The notes under the pieces are model-generated. The model made no database searches, had not been told where the DNA came from, and worked only from the letters and a program-made list of their open reading frames with translations. Below, piece by piece: positions 45,439 through 56,470 of a stretch of 64,000 bases of DNA (position 1 is its first letter; the number at the start of each line of letters is the position of its first letter). The stretch is from Neostapfia colusana. Its lineage: Eukaryota; Streptophyta; Magnoliopsida; Poales; Poaceae. The stretch is from contig JASWHV010000005.1 in assembly GCA_030760725.1 (NCBI GenBank), forward strand, positions 94,246,622 through 94,310,621, in the 5' to 3' direction. The position numbers were made by a program, and so were the translations under genes.

Positions 45439-45537
45439 ACAACAACAACAACAACCAAGCCATTATCCCAAGCCTGTTGGGGTCGGCTAGACATGAAACC
45501 CAATATCAATGAAGTAAAAGAGAGGAAGAGATATAGG

Positions 45538-45674
45538 AACAAGGAAAAAAGAAAAAAATAGAAAAAAAGAAAAAAAAAGGAAAAAAAGAAAAGAGAAAAA
45601 GAGAAAAGAAATAAGAAATAAGAAAAAAGGAAAAGAAAAAGAGAAAAGAAAAAAAGAAAAAAGAAAAAAAACAA
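45538..45674. repeat. Purine-rich low-complexity tract in the LINE 3' UTR
   Basis: About 135 bp of A with interspersed G on the plus strand (polypyrimidine on the LINE sense strand), between the LINE stop codon and its 3' tail. The minus-strand ORF of nearly pure Phe, Leu and Ser here is an artefact of this composition. Confidence 0.85.
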
Positions 45675-45676
45675 GA

Positions 45677-47505
45677 CTACGATTCTGGCACATGAATTGC
45701 TACTTTCCATGCGGTCCTATCATGAGCTAAGTCTCTGGATACATTCCAATCTCTCAAATCTCGTTTTACCGCCTCTTCCCAGGTCAACCTTGGTCGTCCT
45801 CTACCCCTCCTAATATTTTCTCTACCTCTTAAAATCCCACTGTTAACCGGTGCTTCTGGAGGTCTCCGTTTGATATGTCCAAACCACCTAAGTCGATGTT
45901 GGACTAACTTGTCTTCAATCGGCACCACCCCTACCTTATCACGAATCGCCTCATTCCTTATTCGATCTCTTCTCGTGTGCCCGCACATCCACCGTAGCAT
46001 GCGCATCTCTGCGACACTCATTTGTTGCACATGTTGCCGTTTAGTTGGCCAACATTCCGCCCCATAGAGCATCGCGGGTCTGATCACCGTCCTATAGAAC
46101 TTCCCTTTTAGCTTTTGTGGGACTTTCCTATCACATAGGATTCCAGAGGCTTGTCGCCATTTCATCCACCCTACCTTGATCCTGTGGCAAACATCCTCAT
46201 CAATATCGCCATTGCTTTGTAACATTGATCCTAAGTATCGGAAAGAGTCCCTTCTAGGTACTATTTGTCCTTGTAGACTAACATTTCCCTCTTCACGACC
46301 AACACCACTAAAGTCACACCTCATATACTCGGTTTTGGTCCTACTAAGTCTAAACCCCTTGGACTCTAAGGTTTGTCTCCATAACTCTAATTTCTTATCA
46401 ACACCATCTCTAATTTCATCTACCAGCACTACATCATCAGCAAAGAGCATGCACCAAGGGATACCCCCTTGTATATCCTTCGACACCTCATCCATCACCA
46501 AGGAAAAGATGTATGGGCTGAAAGCTGATCCTTGATGTAGTCCTACTGTGATAGGAAATGCATCAGTCTCACTATCACTTACGCGCACACTTGTCCTAAC
46601 ATTATTGTACATATCCTTGATAAGGGTAATGTACTTTGTTGGCACTTTATGTTTCTCTAGTGCCCACCACATGACTGACCTTGGTATCTTGTCTTACGCC
46701 TTCTCCAAGTCGATGAACACCATATGCAAGTCCTTCTTCTGCTCCCTATATCTCTCCATAAGCTGACGAAGCAAGAAAATCGCCTCCATTGTAGACCTCC
46801 CAGGCATAAAACCAAACTGGTTTTTAGTGACATTGGTCACTTTCCTCAGGCGGTGTTCAATCACTCTCTCCCAAAGCTTCATAGTATGACTCATAAGCTT
46901 AATACCTCGATAATTAGTACAACTTTGAATATCTCCTTTATTTTTGAAGATAGGTACTAATATACTTTTCCTCCATTCTTCAGGCATCTTGTTTGACCGA
47001 AAAATGTGGTTGAACAGCTTCGTGAGCCATACTATTGCCACGTCCCCAAGACATCTCCACACCTCAATAGGGACATCGTCAGGGCCGAGGGCCTTTCCTC
47101 CTTTCATCCTTTTTAAGGCCTCCTTAACCTCAAACTCTTGTATCCTCCGCATGAACCGCCTGTTGGAGTCATCAAAGGAGTCATCCAACTCAACCAGAGT
47201 GCTCCCATTCCCATCGTTGAATAGCCCATTAAAGTAATCACGCCATCTATTCTTAATCTCTTCATCCTTCACTAGAATGCGGTCAGTCTCATCTTTGATG
47301 CATTTAACTTGATTGAGATCCCTCATCTTTCTCTCGCGGATTTTTGCTACCTTGTATATGTCCTTTTCACCTTCTTTTGTCTCTAGTCTCTCATATAACT
47401 TATCATAGGCCTGTCCTCTTGCCTTACTCACAACCCGCCTTGCATTCTTCTTAGCATCTTTGTACTTAAGCATGTTGCTTGCGCTTCTATCATTATGCCA
47501 ACTCT
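45677..47505 (-). pseudogene. LINE reverse transcriptase (RTE type), one nonsense codon
   Basis: The minus-strand frame opens in mid-protein (HNDRSASNMLKYKDAKKNARR, then EEIKNRWRDYFNGLF). RT motifs in order are ALGPDDVPIEVWRCLGD, KSILVPIFKNKGDIQSC, NYRGIKLMSHTMKLWERVIE, NQFGFMPGRSTMEAI, FIDLEKA, GLHQGSAFSPYIFSLVMDEV and the catalytic FADDVVLVDE. The C-terminal part has the conserved MLRWMCGHTRRDRIRNEAI, LRWFGHIKRRP and GRGRPRLTWEEAVKRDL, ending in AIHVPES. A TAA at 46694-46696 lies between FIDLEKA and DKIPR; no other break was seen. The protein would copy its RNA at nicked target DNA, but without the endonuclease domain and with the stop it is inactive. Confidence 0.93.
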
Positions 47506-47511
47506 TGTACT

Positions 47512-47530
47512 AAGATGTCATCAATGAACA
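47512..47530. repeat. Target-site duplication of the LINE, right copy
   Basis: Second copy of AAGATGTCATCAATGAACA. From here the minus-strand RT of E continues upstream without loss. Confidence 0.95.
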
Positions 47531-47801
47531 CTACCAAAAATTTGTCCAACTCCGGCATGAATACCGAGTTCATGAGGTACCTGAAATGAGCCAAGGCATT
47601 GGTGAGACCAAAAGACATGATGAGATATTCATATAGTCCATATCTCGTCGAGAATGCCGTCTTCAAAATATGCTCTGCCCGGATCTTTATTTGATAATAC
47701 CCGGAGCGAAGTTCCATCTTGGAAAACACACTTGTGCCCACAAGTTGATCGAACATGATATCAATGCGGGGCAGTGGATATTTGTTCTTGATGGTGAGGC
47801 A
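47512..47801 (-). pseudogene. Middle RT fragment of element E between the LINE and LTR H
   Basis: The minus strand encodes TIKNKYPLPRIDIMFDQLVG, SKMELRSGYYQIKIRAEHIL, AFSTRYGLYEYLIMSFGLTN and MPELDKFLVVFIDDIL. This is the segment expected between RPLNAV (at about 50605) and YSKSEEE (45400). No stop is seen. The upstream neighbour sequence is displaced by LTR H. Confidence 0.92.
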
Positions 47802-50600
47802 TGTAACACCCTAAATTTTACTACCATGCATTGCATATATTTTTCATGTAGAGAAGCATTTAAAAAGAAGAAGGAATAAAGAGAGGAATATAGAAGCAAC
47901 TATAATAATAAAAGGAAATAGAAATGGAAAATAATGAAAATAAATAGAAAAAAGAAAAGAAATAAAAATAAAAAGAAATGAAAAAATAAATAAATAGCCA
48001 AATTGGGCCACCCCAATTTTTCCCCAAAATTCCCCAATCCCCCCCCTAAATTCCCTTCCACACTAATTTCCCAAATTTTTCCCAATTTCCCTGATTTTCC
48101 CAAAATTCGCCAAAATTCCCGTAGGATAATTTTCCACCACATTTGGGAAAATTTCCACCTATTTTGGCCGCGCCACTAGGGGGGAACCCTAATGGGCCCC
48201 ATCCTTTGGCCGCAGCTCACTAAGGGGGGAAACCCTAGCCACCCCCCCTTGTTGGATTTTTGTGGGCTTTTATTCTCAATTGATCCTAGCCATTGGTAGA
48301 AAATAAATAATAAAATCCCAGCCCTAGCTCCCACCTCTTTTAAAAATTAAATCTCAGCCATTGGATAATTGGGTTGCTAAAATCCTAGCCACCCTAGCCC
48401 TTTTCTCCCTTATAAATATAACTCCCCCCTAGCCGCCACCACCCCTCTTCTTTTTTGCCGCCACCCTCCCCTCCCCCTTGCTGCCAAGTTTCTGCCTGCC
48501 TCCCTGCTGAAGTTTGGCCGCCGTCGAGCTCCATCACGCCTTGCCGTCGCCGGAGAAGAAGCCCCCTACGTTGTGCCCTAGCCGCAGCCTCATAATTCTC
48601 CACGGAAAATCCTCCGCTGCTGCCATTGCAAGGGAGGAGGTTTTGCCACAATGAATAGAGGAGGAAGAAGTGATGTAGGTCTTCGTTACCCCTCTTACAA
48701 TTTCGCAGCTGTTTCTACGCACCCGTTCTCCACCCATAGCGAGCAGAAATTTCTGTGTGTGGACAGACCATGTTTTGGTCGATTTTAGATGGTGGGACTG
48801 ATCTACAAAGTGTGTCAAGATCATGACCACGTCCACACTTGATCCCAGTAGCCTTGTTCATCATATAACCCCATGGAAGCCTACTAAAACATGCAAGAAC
48901 ACGTACAAACTGATTTTTATAAACTGCACCATAGGAATTGCATTCATCCACCTCATTGAATCTTGAATAAAGTTTCTCTATGATAATTGATTGCTGTAAA
49001 TTTTGTATGTGTATGGTCGTGAGTAGAAGGACACGCTCAAGAGACCGTCTACGAGGAGCTACAGCACCAAGACTTCGAGACGTTTGAGCAACACGAACCA
49101 CGGGAGCAAGGCAAGTGCCCCTTGACCATATTGATCCCATGGTTTTGAAACTGTTTTGCTTGCGAAAACTCGTATGATTGTGTCAACTTGATGGGACACC
49201 ATTTTATAGGAGTTTACTAGTTTTTGTTAACCATGCTTGTCGCCGTGATAGTTGAAGAGTCAGGTATGGTCGTTTTTCCTTTTTGCTTCGTTCAACTTAT
49301 GGAATACGGGGAGCTGAAATACAACTTGTTAGCTACTGCACTCATAAAAATAAAGATGGTGATAACTTGATGATATTAATGAGCATGGAATTGGGGAGAT
49401 CTTGGCGAGTGGTTTGTGGATGTTGCTGAATGAGATGATGGTTTGCCTGCCGTAGATCTAAGGACTGGTTCATACGAGCACATTCCAGGAAAACAGTGCC
49501 ACAACAAGGCCAAATATGGGTGCGGCTTAGCTGACTAATTAGGTGTGTTGCTAGCTCGTTATGAACCGTTGGATGGCGCGGGGAATGGGAGTCGATGAGG
49601 ACTTCCCTCGGAACTGCATGGCACAAGACGGGGCCCGTGGGTGGGAGAATGGAGATTCGAGCCTACCGGTGAAACCTCAATGGGTCCGTACATCCTAGTA
49701 GCCCCTTTGTAAAGGCTATTTTGTGATCTCTTGGCCATATACCGACAGTTGTGTACTGGTATAATGGAGGTTCTTTCTAGTCGCCGATGGGTGACGAAAT
49801 CACAAACTTGTGGGTAAAGTGGTGCCACCTCTGCAGAGTGTAAAACTATCATGATAGCCGTGCTTCCAGTTACAAGCACCTGGCCAACTTCCATGATTAG
49901 AGGCAAAACTCTGGATGTTTATTCGGGTTTGGTCATTGGGATTGGTTTTGGGACTGTTTTGGGTCATTGACAATGAGTTCGGTTTCGGTTATATGAAAAA
50001 GATATGGTTATGAATATTTATGAGTATGAGATGGACTTGAGAATGAGTAATGGCTGATTGAGACTTGATAAATGATGAATTATGATGAGAGAATGTTGCT
50101 CAATTACTTGGTTATGATGGGATTTAACTCACCTAGACTTAGTTGCTGTTTTTACCATGTTTGTGAAATAAAATTTGCTTGCTGCAATGAACCTTTTTAT
50201 CCCCTACCTTGTTGTAAGCTACATGTCATACTTTTTCCCCGCTTACTGAGTACAACATGTACTCACCCTTGCATTCCCACATATACATCAGCTACAGGAG
50301 AAGAATACTTCGAGGAACAGGTGGAGTACTTGGCGTGCGCACTACCGTCAACGTGCTTGTGGAGTTGAAGTTGGAGCCTGCTGTCTTATCCATTTTCCGC
50401 TGTTGTTTAGAATCTTCTGCTGCAAGAATAAGTTAGATATTCATGAGCGAGACATTGAGTCAATGTAATAAAGTACTTAAACATTATTCGTACATGGTTA
50501 TATTCTGAATTTCAGTTTGTGGAATACATGTATATGTTTGATGAACATCCTGGGCACACATATGCATTCACTTGGTTCATTTTTGGAACCGGGTGTCACA
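47802..50600 (+). mobile_element. LTR H (about 2.8 kb, probably solo) in the RT of element E
   Basis: It starts TGTAACACCCTAAATTTT and ends ...ACCGGGTGTCACA, so the termini form the inverted repeat TGT.ACACC/GGTGT.ACA. A TATA box near 48411 and AT-rich then GC-rich order support plus orientation. No primer site, polypurine tract or pol is attached, hence solo LTR. The two flanks belong to one RT gene, split between RPLNAV and TIKNKY. A perfect 5-bp target duplication is not visible (AGGCA left, CAGCG right), so the ends have mutated or the boundary is off by a few bases. It lacks the terminal hairpin of the other LTRs, so it is a different family. An A-rich tract lies at 47860-47998. The ORF at 48715-49140 matches no domain I know. 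Confidence 0.85.
48411..48420 (+). promoter_or_regulatory. Candidate TATA box of LTR H
   Basis: TATAAATATA, about 610 bp into the LTR, preceded by a pyrimidine-rich stretch and followed by C-rich sequence (ACTCCCCCCTAGCCGCC) where a start site would be expected about 30 nt downstream. Confidence 0.6.
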
Positions 50601-52489
50601 CAGCGTTGAGCGGTCGGTTATCCACACACAACCTCAAGATTATATCTTTCTTCTTTACAAACAGCGCCGAGCATCCCCATGGTGAGGAACTTGGTCTAAT
50701 GAAACCTTTGCTCAACAAGTCATTGAGCTATTCCTTGAACTCAGCCAGCTCATTTGGAGCCATCTTATACGGTCTCAGCGATATTGGTGTAGTCTCGGGT
50801 GCAAGTTCAATCTTGAACTCTACATCCCGTTCAGGTGGCATGCCCGGAATATCATCCGGGAACACAATGGGGTATTCTCGGACTACGGGGATGTCATCCA
50901 ACTTGGGAGATAGGCTGCTGAAACTTCCGGGAAAGGGCTGTCTAATAAGATTGAATTGGGATAGTGGAATAGAGAATTCAAATGAAACATCCGTGATAGA
51001 GTTTCCAGGACAGCGCCATGGTAGCGTAACCATGTACATTCCTAAGATTGCATCAATCTTTTGTCACGTAAGGATAATCAAAGTAGTGGGATATATCTTC
51101 CAACCTAAGAACAGTGGTGCTTTTGTAATCATCATATTCGCTGAAATCTTCCCTCCCAATCGGTTGGGAGGACTTGCAGTTGATGCTTAGCCACATATAA
51201 TGCACTTATGAAACTGTGGGTTGCACCCGAATTGAAAAAGATGATGATTGCGTGATCGTTGAGAGTAAACATACCCAGCAGCACGTTCTCTCCATCCAGG
51301 GTATCCTCATTGTCGAGGTAACGAACGCCCCCGGGATGCTGACCTCCCTTCTTAGCCGGTGGTCGGCCTCGAGTACCGCCCTGATATTGGGCTTTCCTTC
51401 TGCTTTTCTGCCCCTGTGGGCAGTCCTTCGAGAAATGACCGGCCTAGCCACAAGTATAGCATGTGTAGCGAGGCGGTGGACGGAATCGCAGGGCGCATTG
51501 TGGCTGTGGAAACACCTAGGGTACCATCTTCTGCTGTTGCGGTCGCGGTGGTGGCATCGGCGGTCGGAATGGGGAGGGTTGATAAGGACGACCCCCAAAC
51601 TGTTGAGGTCGTGCCGGTGGATGACACTGTTGACCGGATGGTCCGATACACTATTCGGTATTTTTGAGGAGCTCCACCCCAGCTGCTCGATGGAGAGCTG
51701 CGTTTCCTCTGCTCAGCTGCAAATTCCCGCTGAGCATCCTCTTGAAGAATCGCGGCATTGACGAGGTCGTTGAAGGTGCCGCGATTGCATTGCGTGAGGT
51801 GAGTCTTCATCTCGGGATTTAAACCCCGATAGAACTGCTTGCGCTTTCTCTTCTCGCTGGAGATGTAGTCCGACGTGTACTGCGCCAGATGGTTGAAGAC
51901 ACACGAGTAGTCATGGGCACTCCTCCCGCCCTTGTTTCAGTTCCAAAAAATCTTGGAACATCCTCTTCATCATCCCAGAAGGTATGTGATAGGCGCGAAA
52001 CACCTCCCAGGATTCTTACCATTCCACGGCGTGGCCAGCAGGTAGTGAGGCGAGATAATTCACCCACCATGCACTGGCGGCATCGTGAAGTGTTGTGTTG
52101 TGATAGAGTCTTCTGCTGCTCCGTGTATTGGAGCAGCCTGAACATGGACTCAATCGTCCGCAGCCAGGTTTCGGCCTCCAATGGTTCCGCCTATTCGGTG
52201 AACAACGGAGGATGCGTACTGATGAAATCTGAGTACGTAGTTACGTGAGGCTCATGAGGCCCCTTTCTTGACGCATCGCCGCCTGAGACGTATTCTGGAC
52301 AATCATGCGGAGCAGGTCGGTCTGCTCCTCACGAGAGCCAACCAGCATCGATATCACATCCGCTAGCGTAAGCGGAGGCGGTAGCGGTGGTTGTTGCTGC
52401 AGGGTGTTGTCGTTGGCAGGTGGCTGGGAGTCATCACCCCCTTGTTGACTCGAGCCCCCGACCTCATGTGTGGCCCTGGTACGAACCAT
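50601..52489 (-). pseudogene. Gag, protease and RT N-terminus of element E (many breaks)
   Basis: Gag begins at 52489 (MVRTRATHEVGGSSQQGGDD), with a Pro/Gln-rich stretch, LADVISMLVGSREEQTDLLR and, after frameshifts, EAETWLRTIESMFRLLQYTE. NDLVNAAILQEDAQREFAAE (51350-51810) is the gag C-terminal part. A zinc knuckle of the C-x2-C-x4-H-x4-C type is recognisable at about 51422-51465, with a TAG inside it. Protease remains are poor (51200-51300). The PR/RT linker and RT start are at 50728-51039 (DIPVVREYPIVFPDDIPGMP, LRPYKMAPNELAEFKE) with a TAG after EFKE; the RT then runs to RPLNAV at LTR H. Its decay is greater than that of I and A. Confidence 0.85.
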
Positions 52490-54404
52490 CTGCAACCATA
52501 ACGACAACCTAATCAGTCCCACAGCATACTCTATGCAGTCCATAAAATAGTAGTAAAACATAATGACAGTAAAAATGCGACACATCTCGTACATGGATAA
52601 TGTAATAACTTTGCACAAGCTACACTATTAACAGACCAAATACAAATTAGTGAAATCGAAATTGACGGACTTCCTCTTCGGAAGTTCATCTCACTAGATT
52701 TGGTCACTACGAGATGTTACTATCGCTTTGTCATGATGTATACTACCCTTTATCTTTAATACGACACAAACATGGTCTCTAGAAAAAAGAACATGAGTAG
52801 TTAAGTACTCAAATCCCTCAATAGTCGGAGATAACAACTCATGAGTATGTCCTATACCATTGGGTGTAACAAAATCCCAATAGGCACAACAATCCCTCAA
52901 ATGAGTTCAACTGTTCATTCCTCTGCCCAGAATGACCAGTTTCTACTTATCCCAGATTTTTGACCTGGTACTTGCATTTTCAAAACTCAAGTTGAATACC
53001 AAAGTTATAATTAACTTCAGCATATTTCCAACGAGTATTTATTTGCCCCCAGATCAGCTCTGAGTAAAAAGTTATGATAACTCAAAGTTGACAGAATTCC
53101 TGGAAAAATTTCAACAGCACCTCCTCTGAAAGTTGCTGTTTTCAATTCAAAATTCCACTGAATTCTGTATTGCAGCTGTACAAACATTGAATTACAAAGA
53201 TGTAACACATCTCCTAAAATTTCCAAAAATGTTTCTTATGACTATTTTTGTTATTTCTACAGCAAGTTATGATTGAAAAAACAGCACAGTCCATAGAGAT
53301 TTTTGAGTCTGTCCTGGTTCTGGACAGTTTCCACTCATCTGGAATTTCAACCAGTTTGATGTGTGATTCTGTCCTGGAAGTCTACAACAAAGATGTAGAG
53401 AGCTTAAACACCTTTCCATAACTATATCCCCCACCTCCATTGGCTAAATCAATTGTGAGTTATGCTCTGTTAAAATACAACAAACTTGCTGCCAGAAACA
53501 GAGCACTCTGTTTTTCAAGCCCCTTGGGCTGAACTATTCAACTTTTGAAATTATCTTCAAAACCAGAGTCCTAAGAACTAACTTGGTTATCTTAGTTCCC
53601 TTCTAATTTGTTTTTAATGCAATAATGATTATTACATGTCGGTACTACGTTTCTCATAAAATGGAAAATTCTAACAGGATTATACCGGCATATACGACTT
53701 AACCGTGGCACTAAAAACTGCCTCTCGCACACATGTACTACACGAGATACATACGTGGTTAGCACCTGCAGAAGAACACTTAATAATGATTCACTCAAAG
53801 AATTTGTCATTTCAGGCAGGTCCATATTTGAATGTAAATACATACGCCCGTATCATTGTCACATGGCCGTCCTAAAGTGAAGCCACGTCTCAAGGTACAT
53901 GGCCAGGATATTCACACCCGACAGAGGGCTCCACACCTTTGCAATTAAGCACAACGGTGGACCAGCGATTTCGTATGCCCTATAGAACATAAAAGTCCTA
54001 GAGTACATCCTTCGTATTACAAACCACACGATGGGGGTCTCCTCCTCTTGCCCCTGGGTTTGCGCACTCGAGGCTAGTGCCGTTCATATGTATCTAAAAC
54101 ATGAAGAGTCTTAGAAAACATATTCACTTTCCGTCCATTACCGAACGGAACATCCCATGACACATTCCTCGCATGAGTGAGCTAAGAGAAATTGATCTGC
54201 TTTCGGTGGCATTCCTTACCATGCTTACTGAGCGTAGGTGCGTCGTTACGTAATCAAAATTCAGAATTATAACAAGTAGGTTAGTTATGCCAGTTTAAGT
54301 AACTATACTAATATAGTCCTTATTTGGGCATAATAGTGATTCCTCACCATAATCCTAAGTTTTTCCCATAATACTGTCCTTATTTAGTGTGCTCCCCTAA
54401 GCAG
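52490..54404 (-). other. Leader of element E
   Basis: A 1.9 kb non-coding leader between primer site and gag on the minus strand. It is collinear with the leaders of B', A and I in blocks (for example CCACGTCTCAAGGTACATGG near 53883, GGTTAGCACCTGCAGAAGAACAC near 53757, and AGCGTAGGTGCGTCGTTACG near 54232). The palindrome of A and I is not conserved here. No gene is seen. Confidence 0.75.
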
Positions 54405-54416
54405 CTCTGATGCCAG
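54405..54416 (-). promoter_or_regulatory. Primer binding site of element E (one mismatch)
   Basis: The minus strand reads TGGCATCAGAGC, one change from the initiator tRNA-Met site, three bases from the LTR end ...CGGTCCGTCACA (54420). Confidence 0.88.
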
Positions 54417-54419
54417 CCT

Positions 54420-56470
54420 GTGACGGACCGAAATCCGTACACTCCAGGATCATAGAGGGTGGTGCCGCACGATGCATCACTCGACAGCACACACAATAAG
54501 GCAAACATAGTATTACTTTGAAACTTGCTGAATTTGTACAAAAGTAGTACAAACGTTCAGTTTACATCTATTTACAGAGTTTAACTGCAGCGGAATTTAT
54601 TTATACAACTTACTCCTACTCCTAACTAGCAAAAGTTGGTTGTTCAGCCCTACGGACAACCCACACTATACACCCAGCTTCACTGCAGCGTGTACGGCTC
54701 CCACACAGCCATAGTCTCTGACGGAGGATAGCCCTCGCTGGTGGACCCATACTCCGAGTCCGTGGGGTACTCCTCACCTGCAAACACTTATAGCAGCAAC
54801 CATGAGCACGATGGCTCAGCAAGTCTTAACCAACTCTCCTACACAAGAAGCTCTACATGCAAGTCATACTCAAAAATAGGATGGCAGTTTGCAGAAAAGG
54901 ACAATTCTACAAGTTCATCCTTAATTCATCTTTTAGCCACAAGTTAACAGTTCACAAATCTGAAATTTAGTGAGCAATATTTGGTGGCACACATGTAGTA
55001 ATACAAGTTATTCATATCAGCAGTGATGTATCAAAATCTTTCATAGCTTACTACATCACGACACAGTGAACAAGAGGTACTCATAACCGCGAGGGATGCC
55101 GAATTGACTCGTTATACACCTGCAGGGATATCCGAATAGCACATCACGTACGCCCATACTCGGAGCTGCACACAGCAAGCTCACCCGACGTCGTACGGAA
55201 CAACCTTTCACCAAAGAGCCCAAACGTCGAACCGGTCGCACCCAAACAGACAGGAGGTTCCCTACACAGAGCATCTCTCTATGCCCTTTATCGGATTTCC
55301 ACCTTGCTGCCCTCAACCTACACCTATAAATTGGTGTGTTATGCCTCGTTGCCCGGAGGTATAGGTTACATCAGTTTATCGGACCCCATATATCCGATAT
55401 GCCTTTGGTACATTCAAACTTGTTCAGTGGGGCCGCACACGGATCGGTCCTCAATCGAAACGGGCAGGGCTACGCACACAAGACTTCCTCTTGCTGTGTC
55501 CTACACCCTGCCTAGTCTCATTTTTCTTACTAAAGTTATCTCACATCTCGAACCAATCCCGTATGTGGCGAATCCTATACTCGCGAGTAGATTCACAGTA
55601 CTCGACTTGTACCGAAGTCTATAAATTTTAAACAAAGCATGTTCTACTTGAGGACTTAGACACTACCCCCACTCTCTTTAGGATAATCTGGTTATGCAAT
55701 TAAAGTTTCATCCATCCTAAACTTAATGCACATACATACCTCAAGCTAAATTCATATAAAGCAAAACTTGATAAAATTTGTTAAATGCAAACCGGGGCTT
55801 GCCTTATTGCCGCTGGTCAGGGCTTAGATGTTCCCCCAGAGTTATCAAATCAAAGATCTCCGGAGTCTCCTCGCCTTCAACGACTACACATAATTAAATT
55901 AACGATATGTGTCAACTTAATGCAAATGGGTTAAATTGATAATTATAAAGACAAAAACTCTTTCTAGCTATCCCTTTTGAATCTGAAATTTTTTCTGTGG
56001 CTTGATAAGAAACTAACCAGAGACTTAGTCAAATTTCATTTTGAAACAAAACTCATTTGAGCCCTGCACAAATAAATAGTTAAATGACCTATACTAGAGT
56101 TTCTATGTATTTCCAGTGATTTTCATGGAGCAAACCATTACTTTCTGGAAACTAGAGTTTGAGATGGTTCTAATGGGGTTGGTTTCATGTAATTTGGAGG
56201 ATCCTAGAGGAAGTTATGCCCTAATCAAGATTTGAGAAAATTTCTGAAAATGTTTCTGTCCATTTTTCTATTTTCTCAGGGTAGTTCAGTTAATTACACC
56301 ATTGGGTTGACTTAATGAACCCGGATGGATCTGAAATTTTTCATGTGATTCAAGGATATTCAAATGAAAATCCCAGCCAAATTTCAGAATTTCCCATAAA
56401 GAAATTCTCCAGATAAAATTCCCAAAAATTTAAATTTAGGAAATTAATTCTGGAAAATTAATGGGTTTTA
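54420..56470 (-). mobile_element. 5' LTR of element E, 3' part
   Basis: Minus-strand LTR ending ...GGTCCGTCACA next to the primer site, related to solo LTR S over its whole length. Conserved blocks include GCTGTGTCG-type sequence near 55085, the CTCGCGAGTAG stem-loop (about 55583) and GCAAACCGGGGCTTGCC (about 55788). At 56470 the homology to S stops (about 17385 in S) and LTR G begins. The 5' half of the LTR is therefore beyond the nested G/J/K block. The terminal hairpin (about 54459-54480) has lost several pairs. Confidence 0.83.

Larger units (their letters stand above)
45439..47511 (-). mobile_element. 5'-truncated LINE of the plant RTE type
   Basis: A 2.07 kb non-LTR retrotransposon on the minus strand, flanked by a perfect 19-bp target duplication. 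The 3' end is GGCTTGGGATAATGGCTTGG followed by a (TTG)n tail instead of poly(A), which is characteristic of plant RTE elements. It lacks the N-terminal endonuclease and any 5' UTR, as expected from incomplete reverse transcription. It is inserted in the reverse transcriptase active site of element E. Confidence 0.92.

Noticed and set aside
45487..45710. ORFs of nearly pure Phe, Leu and Ser resembling membrane proteins
   Set aside because: Artefact of the purine/pyrimidine tract in the LINE 3' UTR.
48715..49140. 141-residue minus-strand ORF in LTR H as a captured host gene
   Set aside because: No recognisable domain, wrong strand relative to the LTR, and no intron or codon signal I could defend.
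54403..54420. GCTCTGATGCCA as part of a tRNA gene
   Set aside because: It is the complement of a primer binding site next to an LTR end. No cloverleaf or A/B boxes surround it.
44094..56470. Host gene broken by repeats
   Set aside because: Every coding segment here matches retroelement gag, PR, RT, RNase H, INT or LINE RT; nothing is left for a host gene.
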